A DNA stretch of 64,000 nt from a virus, in IMG/VR virus record IMGVR_UViG_3300013772_000005, positions 1 to 64,000 of that record. The stretch is one strand, 5' to 3'. This document shows, piece after piece, positions 1 through 5,872 of the stretch. The notes beneath the pieces were generated by a model. It did no database searches. It worked only from the letters and a program-made list of their open reading frames with translations, and had not been told where the DNA came from. How positions within the stretch are numbered: position 1 is the stretch's first letter; each line of letters opens with the position of its first letter. The position numbers and the translations under genes were made by a program.

Positions 1-289
1 GGCTGCTGAAGCGGCGGGTGCCCTCCATCGACTTCATAAGACGGCCACGCACCGCGACGTCGGTCTCGCCTTCTTGACGGATGACACCGAAGTGATCGGC
101 CAGCTCCGTCAGGGAGCCGGCGGAAATGGTCGCCAGATCGACGTTTCGCCCGACGAGGGGGTGATTGATCATGACGCTGACGCCGTGCGCTGGCGGCCGT
201 CCTGGCGCTCCACAGGCACAGTCTGTCTTGCCACAGCCCTTGCAGACCGGCTTCGTCCGAAAGAGGTCCTCAAATGAGAGGTCGCTCAC
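1..289 (-). CDS. Hypothetical zinc-binding protein (3' end outside window)
   Basis: Open frame of at least 96 codons that runs off the left edge of the window. The start is a GTG at 289 that overlaps the stop of the upstream gene as GTGA. The N-terminus reads MSDLSFEDLFRTKP and is followed by a tight cysteine cluster (C-x2-C-x4-C-x-C, about residues 16-25), which suggests a small zinc knuckle. The rest (MINHPLVGRNVDLATISAGS and on) shows no family I recognise. It is the last visible gene of the left small-gene operon, so co-translation with it is likely. Function unknown. Confidence 0.7.
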   Translation of the reverse strand, partial: MSDLSFEDLFRTKPVCKGCGKTDCACGAPGRPPAHGVSVMINHPLVGRNVDLATISAGSLTELADHFGVIRQEGETDVAVRGRLMKSMEGTRRFSS

Positions 290-498
290 TCGGGAAGCTC
301 CTCGATCGCCCGCTCAAAAGGTGTCACCTGCTCGGCCAGGTCGTGGGCCTGGGCGGGGCCGATGACGGTGATCTTGAGGTCGTCGAAGGCGACGATGACT
401 TTGCAGTGAAGCTGACTGGCCATCTGTTTGAGCTGATTTGACAGCGAATCCTGCAATAGCTTCGTCGAGTAGCCACCGCGTGGGACCTGAACGAGCAC
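286..498 (-). CDS. Hypothetical small protein; possible C-terminal part of a frameshifted gene
   Basis: 70 codons from a GTG start at 498, with a weak GGGTGA-type ribosome site only 4 bases away. The same frame stays open upstream to about 608 without ATG, GTG or TTG. It encodes protein-like sequence there (AWRKACANFTGEVDIPTEDP, then LTVKRLELNPGD) that runs smoothly into this gene. The body looks like a compact alpha/beta domain ending in IGPAQAHDLAEQ. Either the start really is the GTG, or the true product begins in the neighbouring frame at 713 and changes frame near 605. Function unknown. Confidence 0.6.
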   Translation of the reverse strand: MLVQVPRGGYSTKLLQDSLSNQLKQMASQLHCKVIVAFDDLKITVIGPAQAHDLAEQVTPFERAIEELPE

Positions 499-518
499 GG
501 CGTCACCCGGATTCAGCT

Positions 519-713
519 CTAGCCGCTTGACGGTAAGTTGTGGATCTTCAGTGGGAATGTCGACTTCACCGGTGAAGTTGGCGCAGGCTTTGCGCCAAGC
601 CTTTGGTTATACGCCAGGCAGGCGGCATGGTGCGCGTCGACTAAGACGCGACTCCTCGCAATTTGCTCTCTGATCGAGGCGATCAGTTCGGCGTGGCTCA
701 CAGGCGCAATCAT
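519..713 (-). CDS. Hypothetical small protein; possible N-terminal part of a frameshifted gene
   Basis: 64 codons. The ATG at 713 overlaps the stop of the upstream gene as ATGA, which fixes the start. Residues 1-36 (MIAPVSHAELIASIREQIAR and on) look like a helical protein. The tail after residue 36 (QRLGAKPAPTSPVKSTFP) is low in character, while the alternative frame over the same bases gives PKAWRKACANFTGEVDIPTE, which reads as a natural continuation. A -1 shift near 605-608 would join this gene to 286..498 into a protein of about 142 aa. Function unknown. Confidence 0.55.
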   Translation of the reverse strand: MIAPVSHAELIASIREQIARSRVLVDAHHAACLAYNQRLGAKPAPTSPVKSTFPLKIHNLPSSG

Positions 714-1045
714 GGCGGCTGCTCTCGTTGATAGTCGTGAATGGTCTTGACGCCGAGCCGGCGCCTTGCCTCCCGTATAATCGGATCGGCGCCATCCCAC
801 CAGCTTTGATCATGCTCATGGCCGCGAAGCAGCTCCAGGTGTGCCAGGAGATCGCGAACGGTACGCGCCAGGTTGAACGTCGCGCGCTTGATGACGTCGC
901 GGCGGCCGACGACCTTGCCCAGCATCTTTTCGGGCACCTTCACCCAGGTGCTCGTGTCGGAGTCGAAAAACTCGTCGCCGGTGAGCATGATGGTGCCGAT
1001 GGGGACCAGGATATCGATGGCGGTCGAGAGGGTCATGTCGCTCAT
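710..1045 (-). CDS. Hypothetical protein, 111 aa
   Basis: Starts at ATG 1045, overlapping the stop of the upstream gene by four bases (ATGA), and ends overlapping the next start in the same way, so it sits inside a translationally coupled operon. The N-terminal half has beta-rich sequence (ILVPIGTIMLTGDEFFD, TWVKVPEKMLGKVVGR). The C-terminal half is helical with many charged residues (NLARTVRDLLAHLELLRG). No signal peptide or membrane segment is visible. I do not recognise a family. Confidence 0.75.
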   Translation of the reverse strand: MSDMTLSTAIDILVPIGTIMLTGDEFFDSDTSTWVKVPEKMLGKVVGRRDVIKRATFNLARTVRDLLAHLELLRGHEHDQSWWDGADPIIREARRRLGVKTIHDYQREQPP

Positions 1046-1407
1046 TTGATGGCCTCCAAAAATGGCGTGGACGTGGGTATTGGCGGCAGCCCCATGCGGG
1101 CGCGCAGTTCGTCGTCGGTTTCGCCGGGCATGCGGGTGATGGCCTGCGGCTTGTCCATGAGCGCTCGCTTCAGCAAACCGTCAATCTGCGACAGGACTAT
1201 TGAAGCCTCGTGGCCGAAGGCGGCGCCGATGGGCCTGCCGTCGCTGTCTTTCAGCTCGTTGCTCATGCGCATCAGCAGCTCGGCCATGCGCTTTTGGTAG
1301 ACCAAAATCGATTCCAGACGTGATTCGAGCACGGCGATCTTGTCGAGTTTCGTCACGATTTCCGGTGCGTGTCTGATCTCTGATTTTTCTGAAATAACTC
1401 CGCTCAC
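1042..1407 (-). CDS. Hypothetical coiled-coil protein, 121 aa
   Basis: First gene of the leftward small-gene operon, beginning at ATG 1407 next to the control region at 1408-1941. Residues about 15-55 are a likely coiled coil or long helix (VTKLDKIAVLESRLESILVY), followed by another helical stretch. The last 30 residues are proline-rich with a DDELRARMGLPP segment of the kind often seen at the ends of small-terminase or DNA-binding phage proteins; this is resemblance only. Function unknown. Confidence 0.75.
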   Translation of the reverse strand: MSGVISEKSEIRHAPEIVTKLDKIAVLESRLESILVYQKRMAELLMRMSNELKDSDGRPIGAAFGHEASIVLSQIDGLLKRALMDKPQAITRMPGETDDELRARMGLPPIPTSTPFLEAIK

Positions 1408-1556
1408 CCTTGCGCCTCGTAATTAGCCTATTAGCGTAATCTGCCTGTCTGCGAAGCTAGTACCCACTACGTTGCCAGTCTGTCTATTTTGTCAGTCTTG
1501 CAGGTAGGCAGTTTGGCAGTTTGCGAGTCTAAAAGTTAGTCTTTTGAGTCAGGAGC

Positions 1557-1571
1557 GCCACTCGACGTGGC
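1557..1571. repeat. 15-bp dyad operator candidate, copy 1
   Basis: GCCAC-TCGAC-GTGGC, perfect 5-bp arms around the spacer TCGAC. The same spacer and half-site core recur at 1601 and 1767, which points to a dimeric DNA-binding regulator. Confidence 0.6.
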
Positions 1572-1600
1572 AGGTTTTGCCGTAGCTTGGGTCGAGAGGC

Positions 1601-1615
1601 ATCACTCGACGTGAT
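1601..1615. repeat. 15-bp dyad operator candidate, copy 2
   Basis: ATCAC-TCGAC-GTGAT. The outer two bases of each arm differ from the other copies but change in a compensating way, so the symmetry is kept. It lies 44 bp (about four helical turns) from copy 1. Confidence 0.6.
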
Positions 1616-1690
1616 CCCATACATCACGGCTCTTCTTGCGCAGCCTGCAAGGAGTGCCTCGCCTCGATGCATCGAGAGGCGATGGCACCT

Positions 1691-1754
1691 CTCTCGAAAA
1701 GATGCGTCCCCGTAGCGGAGCGAAGGGGGCCGGAGGCAGCAATCTTTTCGAGAG
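1691..1754. repeat. Long inverted repeat (13-bp stem)
   Basis: CTCTCGAAAAGAT at 1691-1703 is perfectly complementary to ATCTTTTCGAGAG at 1742-1754, enclosing 38 bases that include a smaller CCCC/GGGG hairpin. Directly before it, 1654-1688 folds into a second hairpin centred on the palindrome CTCGATGCATCGAG (1663-1676). There is no U-tract, so a simple terminator is unlikely. Confidence 0.6.
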
Positions 1755-1766
1755 GAATTAGACACG

Positions 1767-1781
1767 GCCACTCGACGTGGC
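1767..1781. repeat. 15-bp dyad operator candidate, copy 3
   Basis: GCCAC-TCGAC-GTGGC, identical to copy 1 and 166 bp from copy 2. It is the copy nearest the plus-strand promoter region. Confidence 0.6.
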
Positions 1782-1941
1782 CCCGAATTTTGAGGAAGGA
1801 TGGGTATAGGGAAGGTAAATAGCAAAAGCTGTCAAGAGACTTCCTATTCCCTTCGGAATATCTAGAAGTTAAAAAGCAGGTGCGCACAAGTGGGCGTTAT
1901 GATACGGCACGGCGCATCGAAAATTTAAATCGGAGACGTTG

Positions 1942-2265
1942 ATGTCCGTCATACAAGACCACCACGATAAGCTTGAAAAACTCCACAAACGCTTCCCCGA
2001 GATGTCGATTGCCGCCTTAGCCGAGAAGCACGGTTTGAAGGCCGAGTACCACTCGCGGATCAAATGGAAGAAGAAGCGCCGCCGTCTGGATGCTGCCGGC
2101 CATCACCGCGTCGAGCGGATCGAGGTGCCGCCGGCACCGTCCGGGATCAGCCCCGAACGGGCGATGAAGGCGATCTGGATTTTGCTTGCCCGCGCCAGCG
2201 ACAAAGCGCGGGCGAAGGTCTTTGACGTATTAGTAGACGACCACTACGAGAGGACGAAGCAATGA
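1942..2265 (+). CDS. Putative DNA-binding protein, 107 aa
   Basis: First gene of the only plus-strand operon. The ATG at 1942 is chosen because CGGAG of the leader TTTAAATCGGAG (1924-1935) sits seven bases upstream; the in-frame TTG at 1939 is less likely. Residues about 20-45 (MSIAALAEKHGLKAEYHSRI then WKKKRRR) look like a helix-turn-helix followed by a basic patch. The C-terminus is helical (ERAMKAIWILLARASDKARA). Its place beside the dyads and an antirepressor suggests a transcriptional regulator. This is inference, not a family match. Confidence 0.7.
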   Translation: MSVIQDHHDKLEKLHKRFPEMSIAALAEKHGLKAEYHSRIKWKKKRRRLDAAGHHRVERIEVPPAPSGISPERAMKAIWILLARASDKARAKVFDVLVDDHYERTKQ

Positions 2266-2351
2266 GGAACGTCAAAGGCAACCGTGTCGCTTACGGACTT
2301 CACGCTATCGCCAAATTCACGAGAAAGGGAAATAATCGATGGAAGCTTTGA
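2262..2351 (+). CDS. Possible 29-aa basic peptide
   Basis: ATG at 2262 overlaps the stop of the preceding gene (ATGA) and the frame runs 29 codons to a TGA inside the start of the antirepressor gene. The peptide is basic (MRNVKGNRVAYGLHAIAKFT then RKGNNRWKL). The overlap pattern is typical of coupled phage genes, but the frame is very short and could equally be leader sequence that couples translation of the antirepressor. Confidence 0.35.
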   Translation: MRNVKGNRVAYGLHAIAKFTRKGNNRWKL

Positions 2352-2989
2352 TCCAAATCAGCCGTGACTTGATGGTCGATGCTAGGGAGCTACATGGTGC
2401 GTTAAAGGTTGACACTGATTTCCGCAATTGGGTAACGCGGCGCATCAAAGAGTACGGTTTTATCGAGGGAAAGGACTTTCGGTCAAAAATGACCGAAAGT
2501 GGTGGCGGTCGCCCGTCCAAGGAATATGCCATGACTATAAGCATGGCTAAAGAGCTGTGCATGGTCGAGAAAACCGATCCTGGCAGAAAATGGCGGCTTT
2601 ATTTTATCAAGGCCGAAGAGTCGCTACGGGCCAGGAGTGGTGGCGGCACCGTCAATGACAGCTTGGATGCGGTTCAAGCGTGGGTGGATGGGATGCGGCG
2701 ACACGAGCGTCGTCTTCAAGATCACGATGCTGACATTATTCGTATCGACACTAAACTGAAAGATTTTGACAGCGATACCGGTTATGCCAGCGTACTGGCA
2801 TACGGCCGTCGTCTCGGCCGTGGCGTTCCGGTTGAAGATGCTAAGGTCATCGGTCGCTATGCCTCGCAGTATTGCGGCACCCATGGCCTTAGGAAGGGGA
2901 CGGTGAAGGATGAGCGTTGGGGAGTCGTCGGATCGTATCCGATCGTCGCTTGCGACTACGCCTTCAAGCGTTTTTATGGTGACGTGTGA
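2339..2989 (+). CDS. AntA/AntB-type antirepressor
   Basis: 216 aa. Residues about 5-95 match the AntA/AntB antirepressor domain: the order SRDLMVDARELHGALKVDTD, FRNWVTRRIKEYGF, EGKDF, GGRPSKEYAMTISMAKELCM and RKWRLYFIKAEE is characteristic. A linker and coiled segment follow. The C-terminal 70 residues (RRLGRGVPVEDAKVIGRYAS, SYPIVACDYAFKRFY) form a second domain of the kind found at the ends of phage antirepressors. Such proteins inactivate repressors or alter host regulation. The neighbours are a small DNA-binding protein and a winged-helix-like protein, next to dyad operators. Confidence 0.85.
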   Translation: MEALIQISRDLMVDARELHGALKVDTDFRNWVTRRIKEYGFIEGKDFRSKMTESGGGRPSKEYAMTISMAKELCMVEKTDPGRKWRLYFIKAEESLRARSGGGTVNDSLDAVQAWVDGMRRHERRLQDHDADIIRIDTKLKDFDSDTGYASVLAYGRRLGRGVPVEDAKVIGRYASQYCGTHGLRKGTVKDERWGVVGSYPIVACDYAFKRFYGDV

Positions 2990-3516
2990 CCCGCATAACC
3001 AGCATTGATGCCTACCATGAGATCAAACGCCTTGGCCTGCTGTCGGAGCGCCGGTGGGAAACCTACGATCTGCTCACCACCTGCGGGCCGGTCACGGCCA
3101 AGGAAATGATGGAGGCCGGCAAGCTTGCCGGCATCACGAGTCACATACGCCTCTACAGCCTCGAAAAGCGCCTCCCTGAGCTTCGCTCGATGGGAGTCGT
3201 GCGCGAGGTCGGCACCCGCGTGTGCAGCGTCACCAGCCAGACGGCGATCGTCTGGGAGGTGACCGAGCATTTGCCGGGGAAGTTGCCGACAACGAAGCGG
3301 GTGAAGAGTGAGGGCGCCGACCTAGCGGCGCTTCAGGCAGATAACGAGCAGCTCAGAAAGATGCTTCGCATCCTGAATGCGCGCTACAAGAAGCTCTTGG
3401 CAAAAATTTACCCCGAGGGAACGAGTGAGCAAGACGACCGGACGAATAATCATGGACCTACTGAAGTCCGAGGGTTTCAGCCTCATCCGATCCAAGAAGC
3501 ATCAAATCTGGAGTGA
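2986..3516 (+). CDS. Winged-helix-like protein with C-terminal coil
   Basis: GTG at 2986 overlaps the antirepressor stop (GTGA). Residues about 15-90 look like a winged helix (LLSERRWETYDLLTTCGPVT, then EKRLPELRSMGVVREVG). Residues about 108-140 are a charged coil (ADNEQLRKMLRILNARYKKL). The last 35 residues overlap the following HicA-like gene by 92 bases in another frame and look like non-functional sequence, so an older stop may have been lost by a small indel. Probably a DNA-binding protein; its partner is unknown. Confidence 0.7.
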   Translation: MTRITSIDAYHEIKRLGLLSERRWETYDLLTTCGPVTAKEMMEAGKLAGITSHIRLYSLEKRLPELRSMGVVREVGTRVCSVTSQTAIVWEVTEHLPGKLPTTKRVKSEGADLAALQADNEQLRKMLRILNARYKKLLAKIYPEGTSEQDDRTNNHGPTEVRGFQPHPIQEASNLE

Positions 3517-3637
3517 TGGAGTTGTCAAGCTGACTGTGGGGAAAACCTTGTCAGATGGTAGGGCTTTTCAAAATGTCAAAGCTGACATCAAGCGCGCCAG
3601 GCGAAGGGTGATTGACGGGGCGAGTGCGGAGTTGTAG
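3425..3637 (+). CDS. HicA-like (YcfA) small protein
   Basis: 70 aa. The GTG at 3425 is chosen because GAGGG lies about six bases upstream; the ATG at 3452 is an alternative. The core (DLLKSEGFSLIRSKKHQIWS and following beta strand) resembles HicA mRNA interferases, which fold like a double-stranded RNA-binding domain and carry a catalytic histidine; H22-H23 region shows KKHQ. No HicB antitoxin gene is visible beside it, so it may be a solitary toxin-like or RNA-binding protein. It is the last gene before the terminator at 3667. Confidence 0.65.
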   Translation: MSKTTGRIIMDLLKSEGFSLIRSKKHQIWSDGVVKLTVGKTLSDGRAFQNVKADIKRARRRVIDGASAEL

Positions 3638-3666
3638 AAGGCGGCTGACTTTCAGTTGCTTGCAGG

Positions 3667-3693
3667 CCCCGGGTGAGTGTCACCCGGGGTTTT
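3667..3693 (+). terminator. Rho-independent terminator of the plus-strand operon
   Basis: A perfect 10-bp stem CCCCGGGTGA / TCACCCGGGG with a GTG loop (3667-3689), followed by TTTT. It closes the rightward operon and lies against the stop of the convergent minus-strand gene at 3692. Confidence 0.9.
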
Positions 3694-3823
3694 ATTGTTC
3701 GAGCAGCATCTCAAAGAAGGCGCCGAGAGCGCAGATGGCGATGCCTTGCCAGAAGTGCCCTGCCTGCGAGAAGTAGCAGGCGGCAGCGATCGTCAGACAG
3801 AAGATGAAGCGCTTGTGGGTCAC
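3692..3823 (-). CDS. Small membrane protein, 43 aa
   Basis: Starts at GTG 3823, overlapping the upstream stop as GTGA, and ends in TAA inside the terminator T-tract. The peptide MTHKRFIFCLTIAAACYFSQ followed by AGHFWQGIAICALGAFFEML has one long or two short hydrophobic segments, so it is probably an inner-membrane protein. No family recognised. Confidence 0.65.
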   Translation of the reverse strand: MTHKRFIFCLTIAAACYFSQAGHFWQGIAICALGAFFEMLLEQ

Positions 3824-4011
3824 GCAGGAGTCGATTCCTCATGCATCTTGGCGTGTGAGAGTGGCGTCAGGCTCATCGTGTCGCGGGCAATATTGGTGAT
3901 CGTTATGCCAAGGTCTTCTGCCTCTAAATCGTCCATCGTCAGCTCGACCTCGCTGTCGAAGAGCTTCTTGCCCGTCTCACCGTAAACTTTGATGCGCATC
4001 TTAGCTGCCAT
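3820..4011 (-). CDS. Hypothetical protein, 63 aa
   Basis: ATG at 4011 with AAGGGAGC seven bases upstream; it overlaps the end of the previous gene by 11 bases. It begins with a beta-rich segment (MRIKVYGETGKKLFDSEVEL) followed by acidic sequence. No motif recognised. It lies in a run of very small genes between the terminator at 3667 and the lipoprotein gene at 5297. Confidence 0.65.
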   Translation of the reverse strand: MAAKMRIKVYGETGKKLFDSEVELTMDDLEAEDLGITITNIARDTMSLTPLSHAKMHEESTPA

Positions 4012-4189
4012 CGTCTGCTCCCTTGAATCGTGGGTCTGGAAGTTTTAGGTACTTGTGAAGGTTGGCGCGCATCCATGCACGGTTGGCCTCGCGCCGCACC
4101 TCAGCTTCGGCCTTCTTCTCCTGCATGGTCTTGACCGCTGGAAGATCCGCCATTTCAAGGCGCTCCAGTTTCGTCATGTCGTCGTTCAA
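4001..4189 (-). CDS. Hypothetical charged protein, 62 aa
   Basis: Probably begins at TTG 4189 (overlapping the upstream stop as TTGA, with AAGGGA nine bases before); the ATG at 4177 is the alternative. The sequence is highly charged and helical (TMQEKKAEAEVRREANRAWM). No recognised family. Confidence 0.6.
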   Translation of the reverse strand: MNDDMTKLERLEMADLPAVKTMQEKKAEAEVRREANRAWMRANLHKYLKLPDPRFKGADDGS

Positions 4190-4486
4190 TGGGTGATCCC
4201 TTTCTCTTCGTGCCTCAGGCGATCTTCGAGTACCTGGATGATCTGCTTATTGCAACGGTCGTTGATTTCCTGCTGTGATTTGATGACGTCACCAGCCAGC
4301 AAACCAGCCTGGGCAGCTGGGGTCTCGGGTAGAATTTGCGTAATGACCACTTCGCTGTCGGTCGCCTTCGGCCACCCGGAGACGTAGGCACCGGTGAAGC
4401 GTCACGACCGTGCTGCTACGGTTTCCTACGAGGTAGCCGGCAGCGAAGGCGACGACGAGCCCGATGATTAAGAGCTGGTCTTTCAT
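4186..4486 (-). pseudogene. Membrane-anchored PDZ-like protein, broken by a one-base shift
   Basis: ATG 4486 opens with a clear membrane anchor (MKDQLLIIGLVVAFAAGYLV). Near 4400-4404 this frame turns into nonsense and stops at 4289. The +1 frame continues from the same point with RFTGAYVSGWPKATDSEVVI, then ILPETPAAQAGLLAGDVI, which is the carboxylate-binding part of a PDZ domain, and ends at 4186 overlapping the next start. Removing one A in GTCGTGACGC restores a protein of about 100 aa. Neither part has a good independent start for the second half. Sequencing indel, real mutation or programmed +1 shift are all possible. Confidence 0.6.
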
Positions 4487-4842
4487 GGATTGATCTCAGC
4501 ACCAACAGGGAAAACCGTGACTCGCTTCACGAGTGCAGCGAATCTTTGCTTCAAAAAATCTTTACCTTTCGTTGTAAGAAAATACCCCTCACCTTGAGGG
4601 TCTTCTCTATTGCGAAGATGAAGCGCATCGAGCTTGTCCATGACACGCTTATCAAATGCATCGGGGGATTTTATGGCGAAGGAAATATATCCCTCCACTA
4701 CCAGCCAGGACATGGTTGCATGTGCGTCAAGCGACGACGATAGCTTGAATTTTGAGACAAGGCTTTGCGTGACTGACACGAAGCCCCACTCACCGCCTTG
4801 ACGCTCAATCCGTTGCATGATGTAAAGCTGTTGTTCGTTCAT
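4483..4842 (-). CDS. Hypothetical winged-helix-like protein, 119 aa
   Basis: ATG 4842. The sequence order is helical N-terminus (MNEQQLYIMQRIERQGGEWG), helix-turn-helix-like middle (SVTQSLVSKFKLSSSLDAHA), WLVVEGYISF, and YFLTTKGKDFLKQRF, which resembles the wing and last helix of small phage winged-helix proteins. It overlaps the membrane gene start by four bases. A DNA-binding role is inference from the fold pattern. Confidence 0.65.
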   Translation of the reverse strand: MNEQQLYIMQRIERQGGEWGFVSVTQSLVSKFKLSSSLDAHATMSWLVVEGYISFAIKSPDAFDKRVMDKLDALHLRNREDPQGEGYFLTTKGKDFLKQRFAALVKRVTVFPVGAEINP

Positions 4843-4925
4843 TTCACCACTCCTGCCAGGGCGCTTCCGCGCCGATGTTAAAAGATAAGCACCTGCCTGT
4901 TGGCTTTAGAACTGCACCTTCACGA

Positions 4926-5297
4926 TCACGTCTTCTTTCCTTTCAAGTTTTTGGCCCTTGTCTTTTCGGCTTTGAGTGCCCGCTCTTTCTTTCGCATGGG
5001 GATAAATCGGACCTGTGGGTTTTCGATACTGGTGATGAATTTGTCGTAGACCTTCTTCTCGGTGCCCATCGAGGCCCGGTAGCAGGTCGCCTCGTAGTCG
5101 CAGAAGTCGCAATTTTTGTCGTGCTCGCTCCAGTGGCCGAAGCACCCGATGGCGGGATCAGCTTCGGCCATTCCGGTGTGCAGCATGGCGCGGGCGATGG
5201 CAGCCTCGCACTGGTCGCGGCGAGCACCAGGGGGCACGGCGATATTGTGCTTCTTGCAGTAGGCGTGCAGCCGTTCAAGGCTCAGTGCTGTTACCAT
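4926..5297 (-). CDS. Cysteine-rich zinc-binding protein, 123 aa
   Basis: ATG 5297 overlaps the upstream stop (TGATG) and is preceded by GAGGG. Residues 1-45 look like a small SAP-like or helical domain (LERLHAYCKKHNIAVPPGAR). The centre has C-F-G-x9-C-x2-C-x5-C (GCFGHWSEHDKNCDFCDYEA), a zinc-finger pattern seen in assorted phage proteins. The C-terminus is very basic (RKKERALKAEKTRAKN), which suggests nucleic-acid binding. Confidence 0.7.
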   Translation of the reverse strand: MVTALSLERLHAYCKKHNIAVPPGARRDQCEAAIARAMLHTGMAEADPAIGCFGHWSEHDKNCDFCDYEATCYRASMGTEKKVYDKFITSIENPQVRFIPMRKKERALKAEKTRAKNLKGKKT

Positions 5298-5803
5298 CAA
5301 TCCCTCGCGTAAAGGGACGGGCCGGATTCCTTCGACCACTGGATCTCGGGCAGCCCGTCGGAAAGTCGGATGGTCCAGACGTCGGCGTCCTGGGCGGCGG
5401 TCGTGGTCCAAACTACCTGGGGCGCCTTGAATGCCGCCAGGTCCCCTCGGTCGAAGGCATCGAGCAGTTCGGTCCGGGACGGCAGGTGGTAGCCGGCAGG
5501 AGCGCCGTCCTGGGCATCCTGCCACTGGCGCAGGTCCGGCACGTAGAGCCAGAGAGGAGCATCGCCAGTGGTCACCCGGACGCTGACGGCTACGGCCACC
5601 GTGGTCGTAGGGACCGTAGCGGTCTTAGGGGCCGTGGGAGCGGCGGAATGGCCTTCAGGAGCGCTTGCCGTGGCGGGGGAGGTGTCGGTGCCCGTCCCGG
5701 TCGACGAGCCCGTCTCAGTGCCCGTTTGCGCGCTTTGGAGCGCCGAGGTGTCGAGGCTGCCGCAGCCGGTGAGTGTGAGGGCCAGGATGATAAGCGTTTT
5801 CAT
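5297..5803 (-). CDS. Lipoprotein with Lcl-like (DUF1566) C-terminal domain
   Basis: 168 aa. A signal peptide with lipobox (LTLTGC, lipidated Cys at about residue 14) is followed by a Thr/Ser/Pro-rich linker to residue about 75. The C-terminal domain (YHLPSRTELLDAFDRGDLAA, then VWTTTAAQDADVWTIRLSDG) has the RLPTxxEL and W-S-S-T ... V-x-F-x-x-G layout of the Lcl/DUF1566 family, a C-type-lectin-like fold. The product probably sits in the outer membrane of the infected cell. It has its own promoter-like element at 5829-5866 and the TTTAAATCGGAG leader at 5812-5823. A superinfection-exclusion role is possible but unproven. Confidence 0.75.
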   Translation of the reverse strand: MKTLIILALTLTGCGSLDTSALQSAQTGTETGSSTGTGTDTSPATASAPEGHSAAPTAPKTATVPTTTVAVAVSVRVTTGDAPLWLYVPDLRQWQDAQDGAPAGYHLPSRTELLDAFDRGDLAAFKAPQVVWTTTAAQDADVWTIRLSDGLPEIQWSKESGPSLYARD

Positions 5804-5811
5804 TGGAAAAG

Positions 5812-5823
5812 CTCCGATTTAAA
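5812..5823 (-). promoter_or_regulatory. TTTAAATCGGAG translation leader
   Basis: A/T-rich box joined to a CGGAG ribosome site, eight bases before the lipoprotein ATG at 5803. One of nine copies in the window. Confidence 0.6.
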
Positions 5824-5828
5824 GGGTC

Positions 5829-5866
5829 ATGTATTACATGACGGCGGGAAGGCCCGCCGACTTTAG
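5829..5866 (-). promoter_or_regulatory. Sigma-28-like phage promoter P1 with palindrome
   Basis: Minus strand: CTAAAGT, 19 bases ending GCCGT, then CATGTAATACAT. The spacer itself is a GGCGGG-CCTT-CCCGCC hairpin (5843-5858), so the end of the upstream VWA gene transcript and this promoter share bases. Drives the lipoprotein at 5803. Confidence 0.65.
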
Positions 5867-5872
5867 TCTTTC

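Larger units (their letters stand above)
1408..1941. promoter_or_regulatory. Divergent control region with dyads and long inverted repeats
   Basis: About 530 bases without a convincing gene separate the leftward operon from the rightward antirepressor operon. It holds three 15-bp inverted repeats with one core, GCCAC-TCGAC-GTGGC at 1557-1571 and 1767-1781 and ATCAC-TCGAC-GTGAT at 1601-1615. It also holds a long imperfect hairpin at 1654-1688 and a 13-bp inverted repeat at 1691-1703 / 1742-1754. The plus-strand gene at 1942 is preceded by a TATGAT -10-like hexamer near 1909 and by the TTTAAATCGGAG leader at 1924-1935. Repressor operators are the simplest reading; an origin is an alternative. 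Confidence 0.6.

Noticed and set aside
4906-5278. Alternative minus-strand frames over the cysteine-rich 123-aa gene
   Set aside because: Low-complexity Arg/Ser/Thr/Pro sequence; the chosen frame has a coupled start and a zinc motif.
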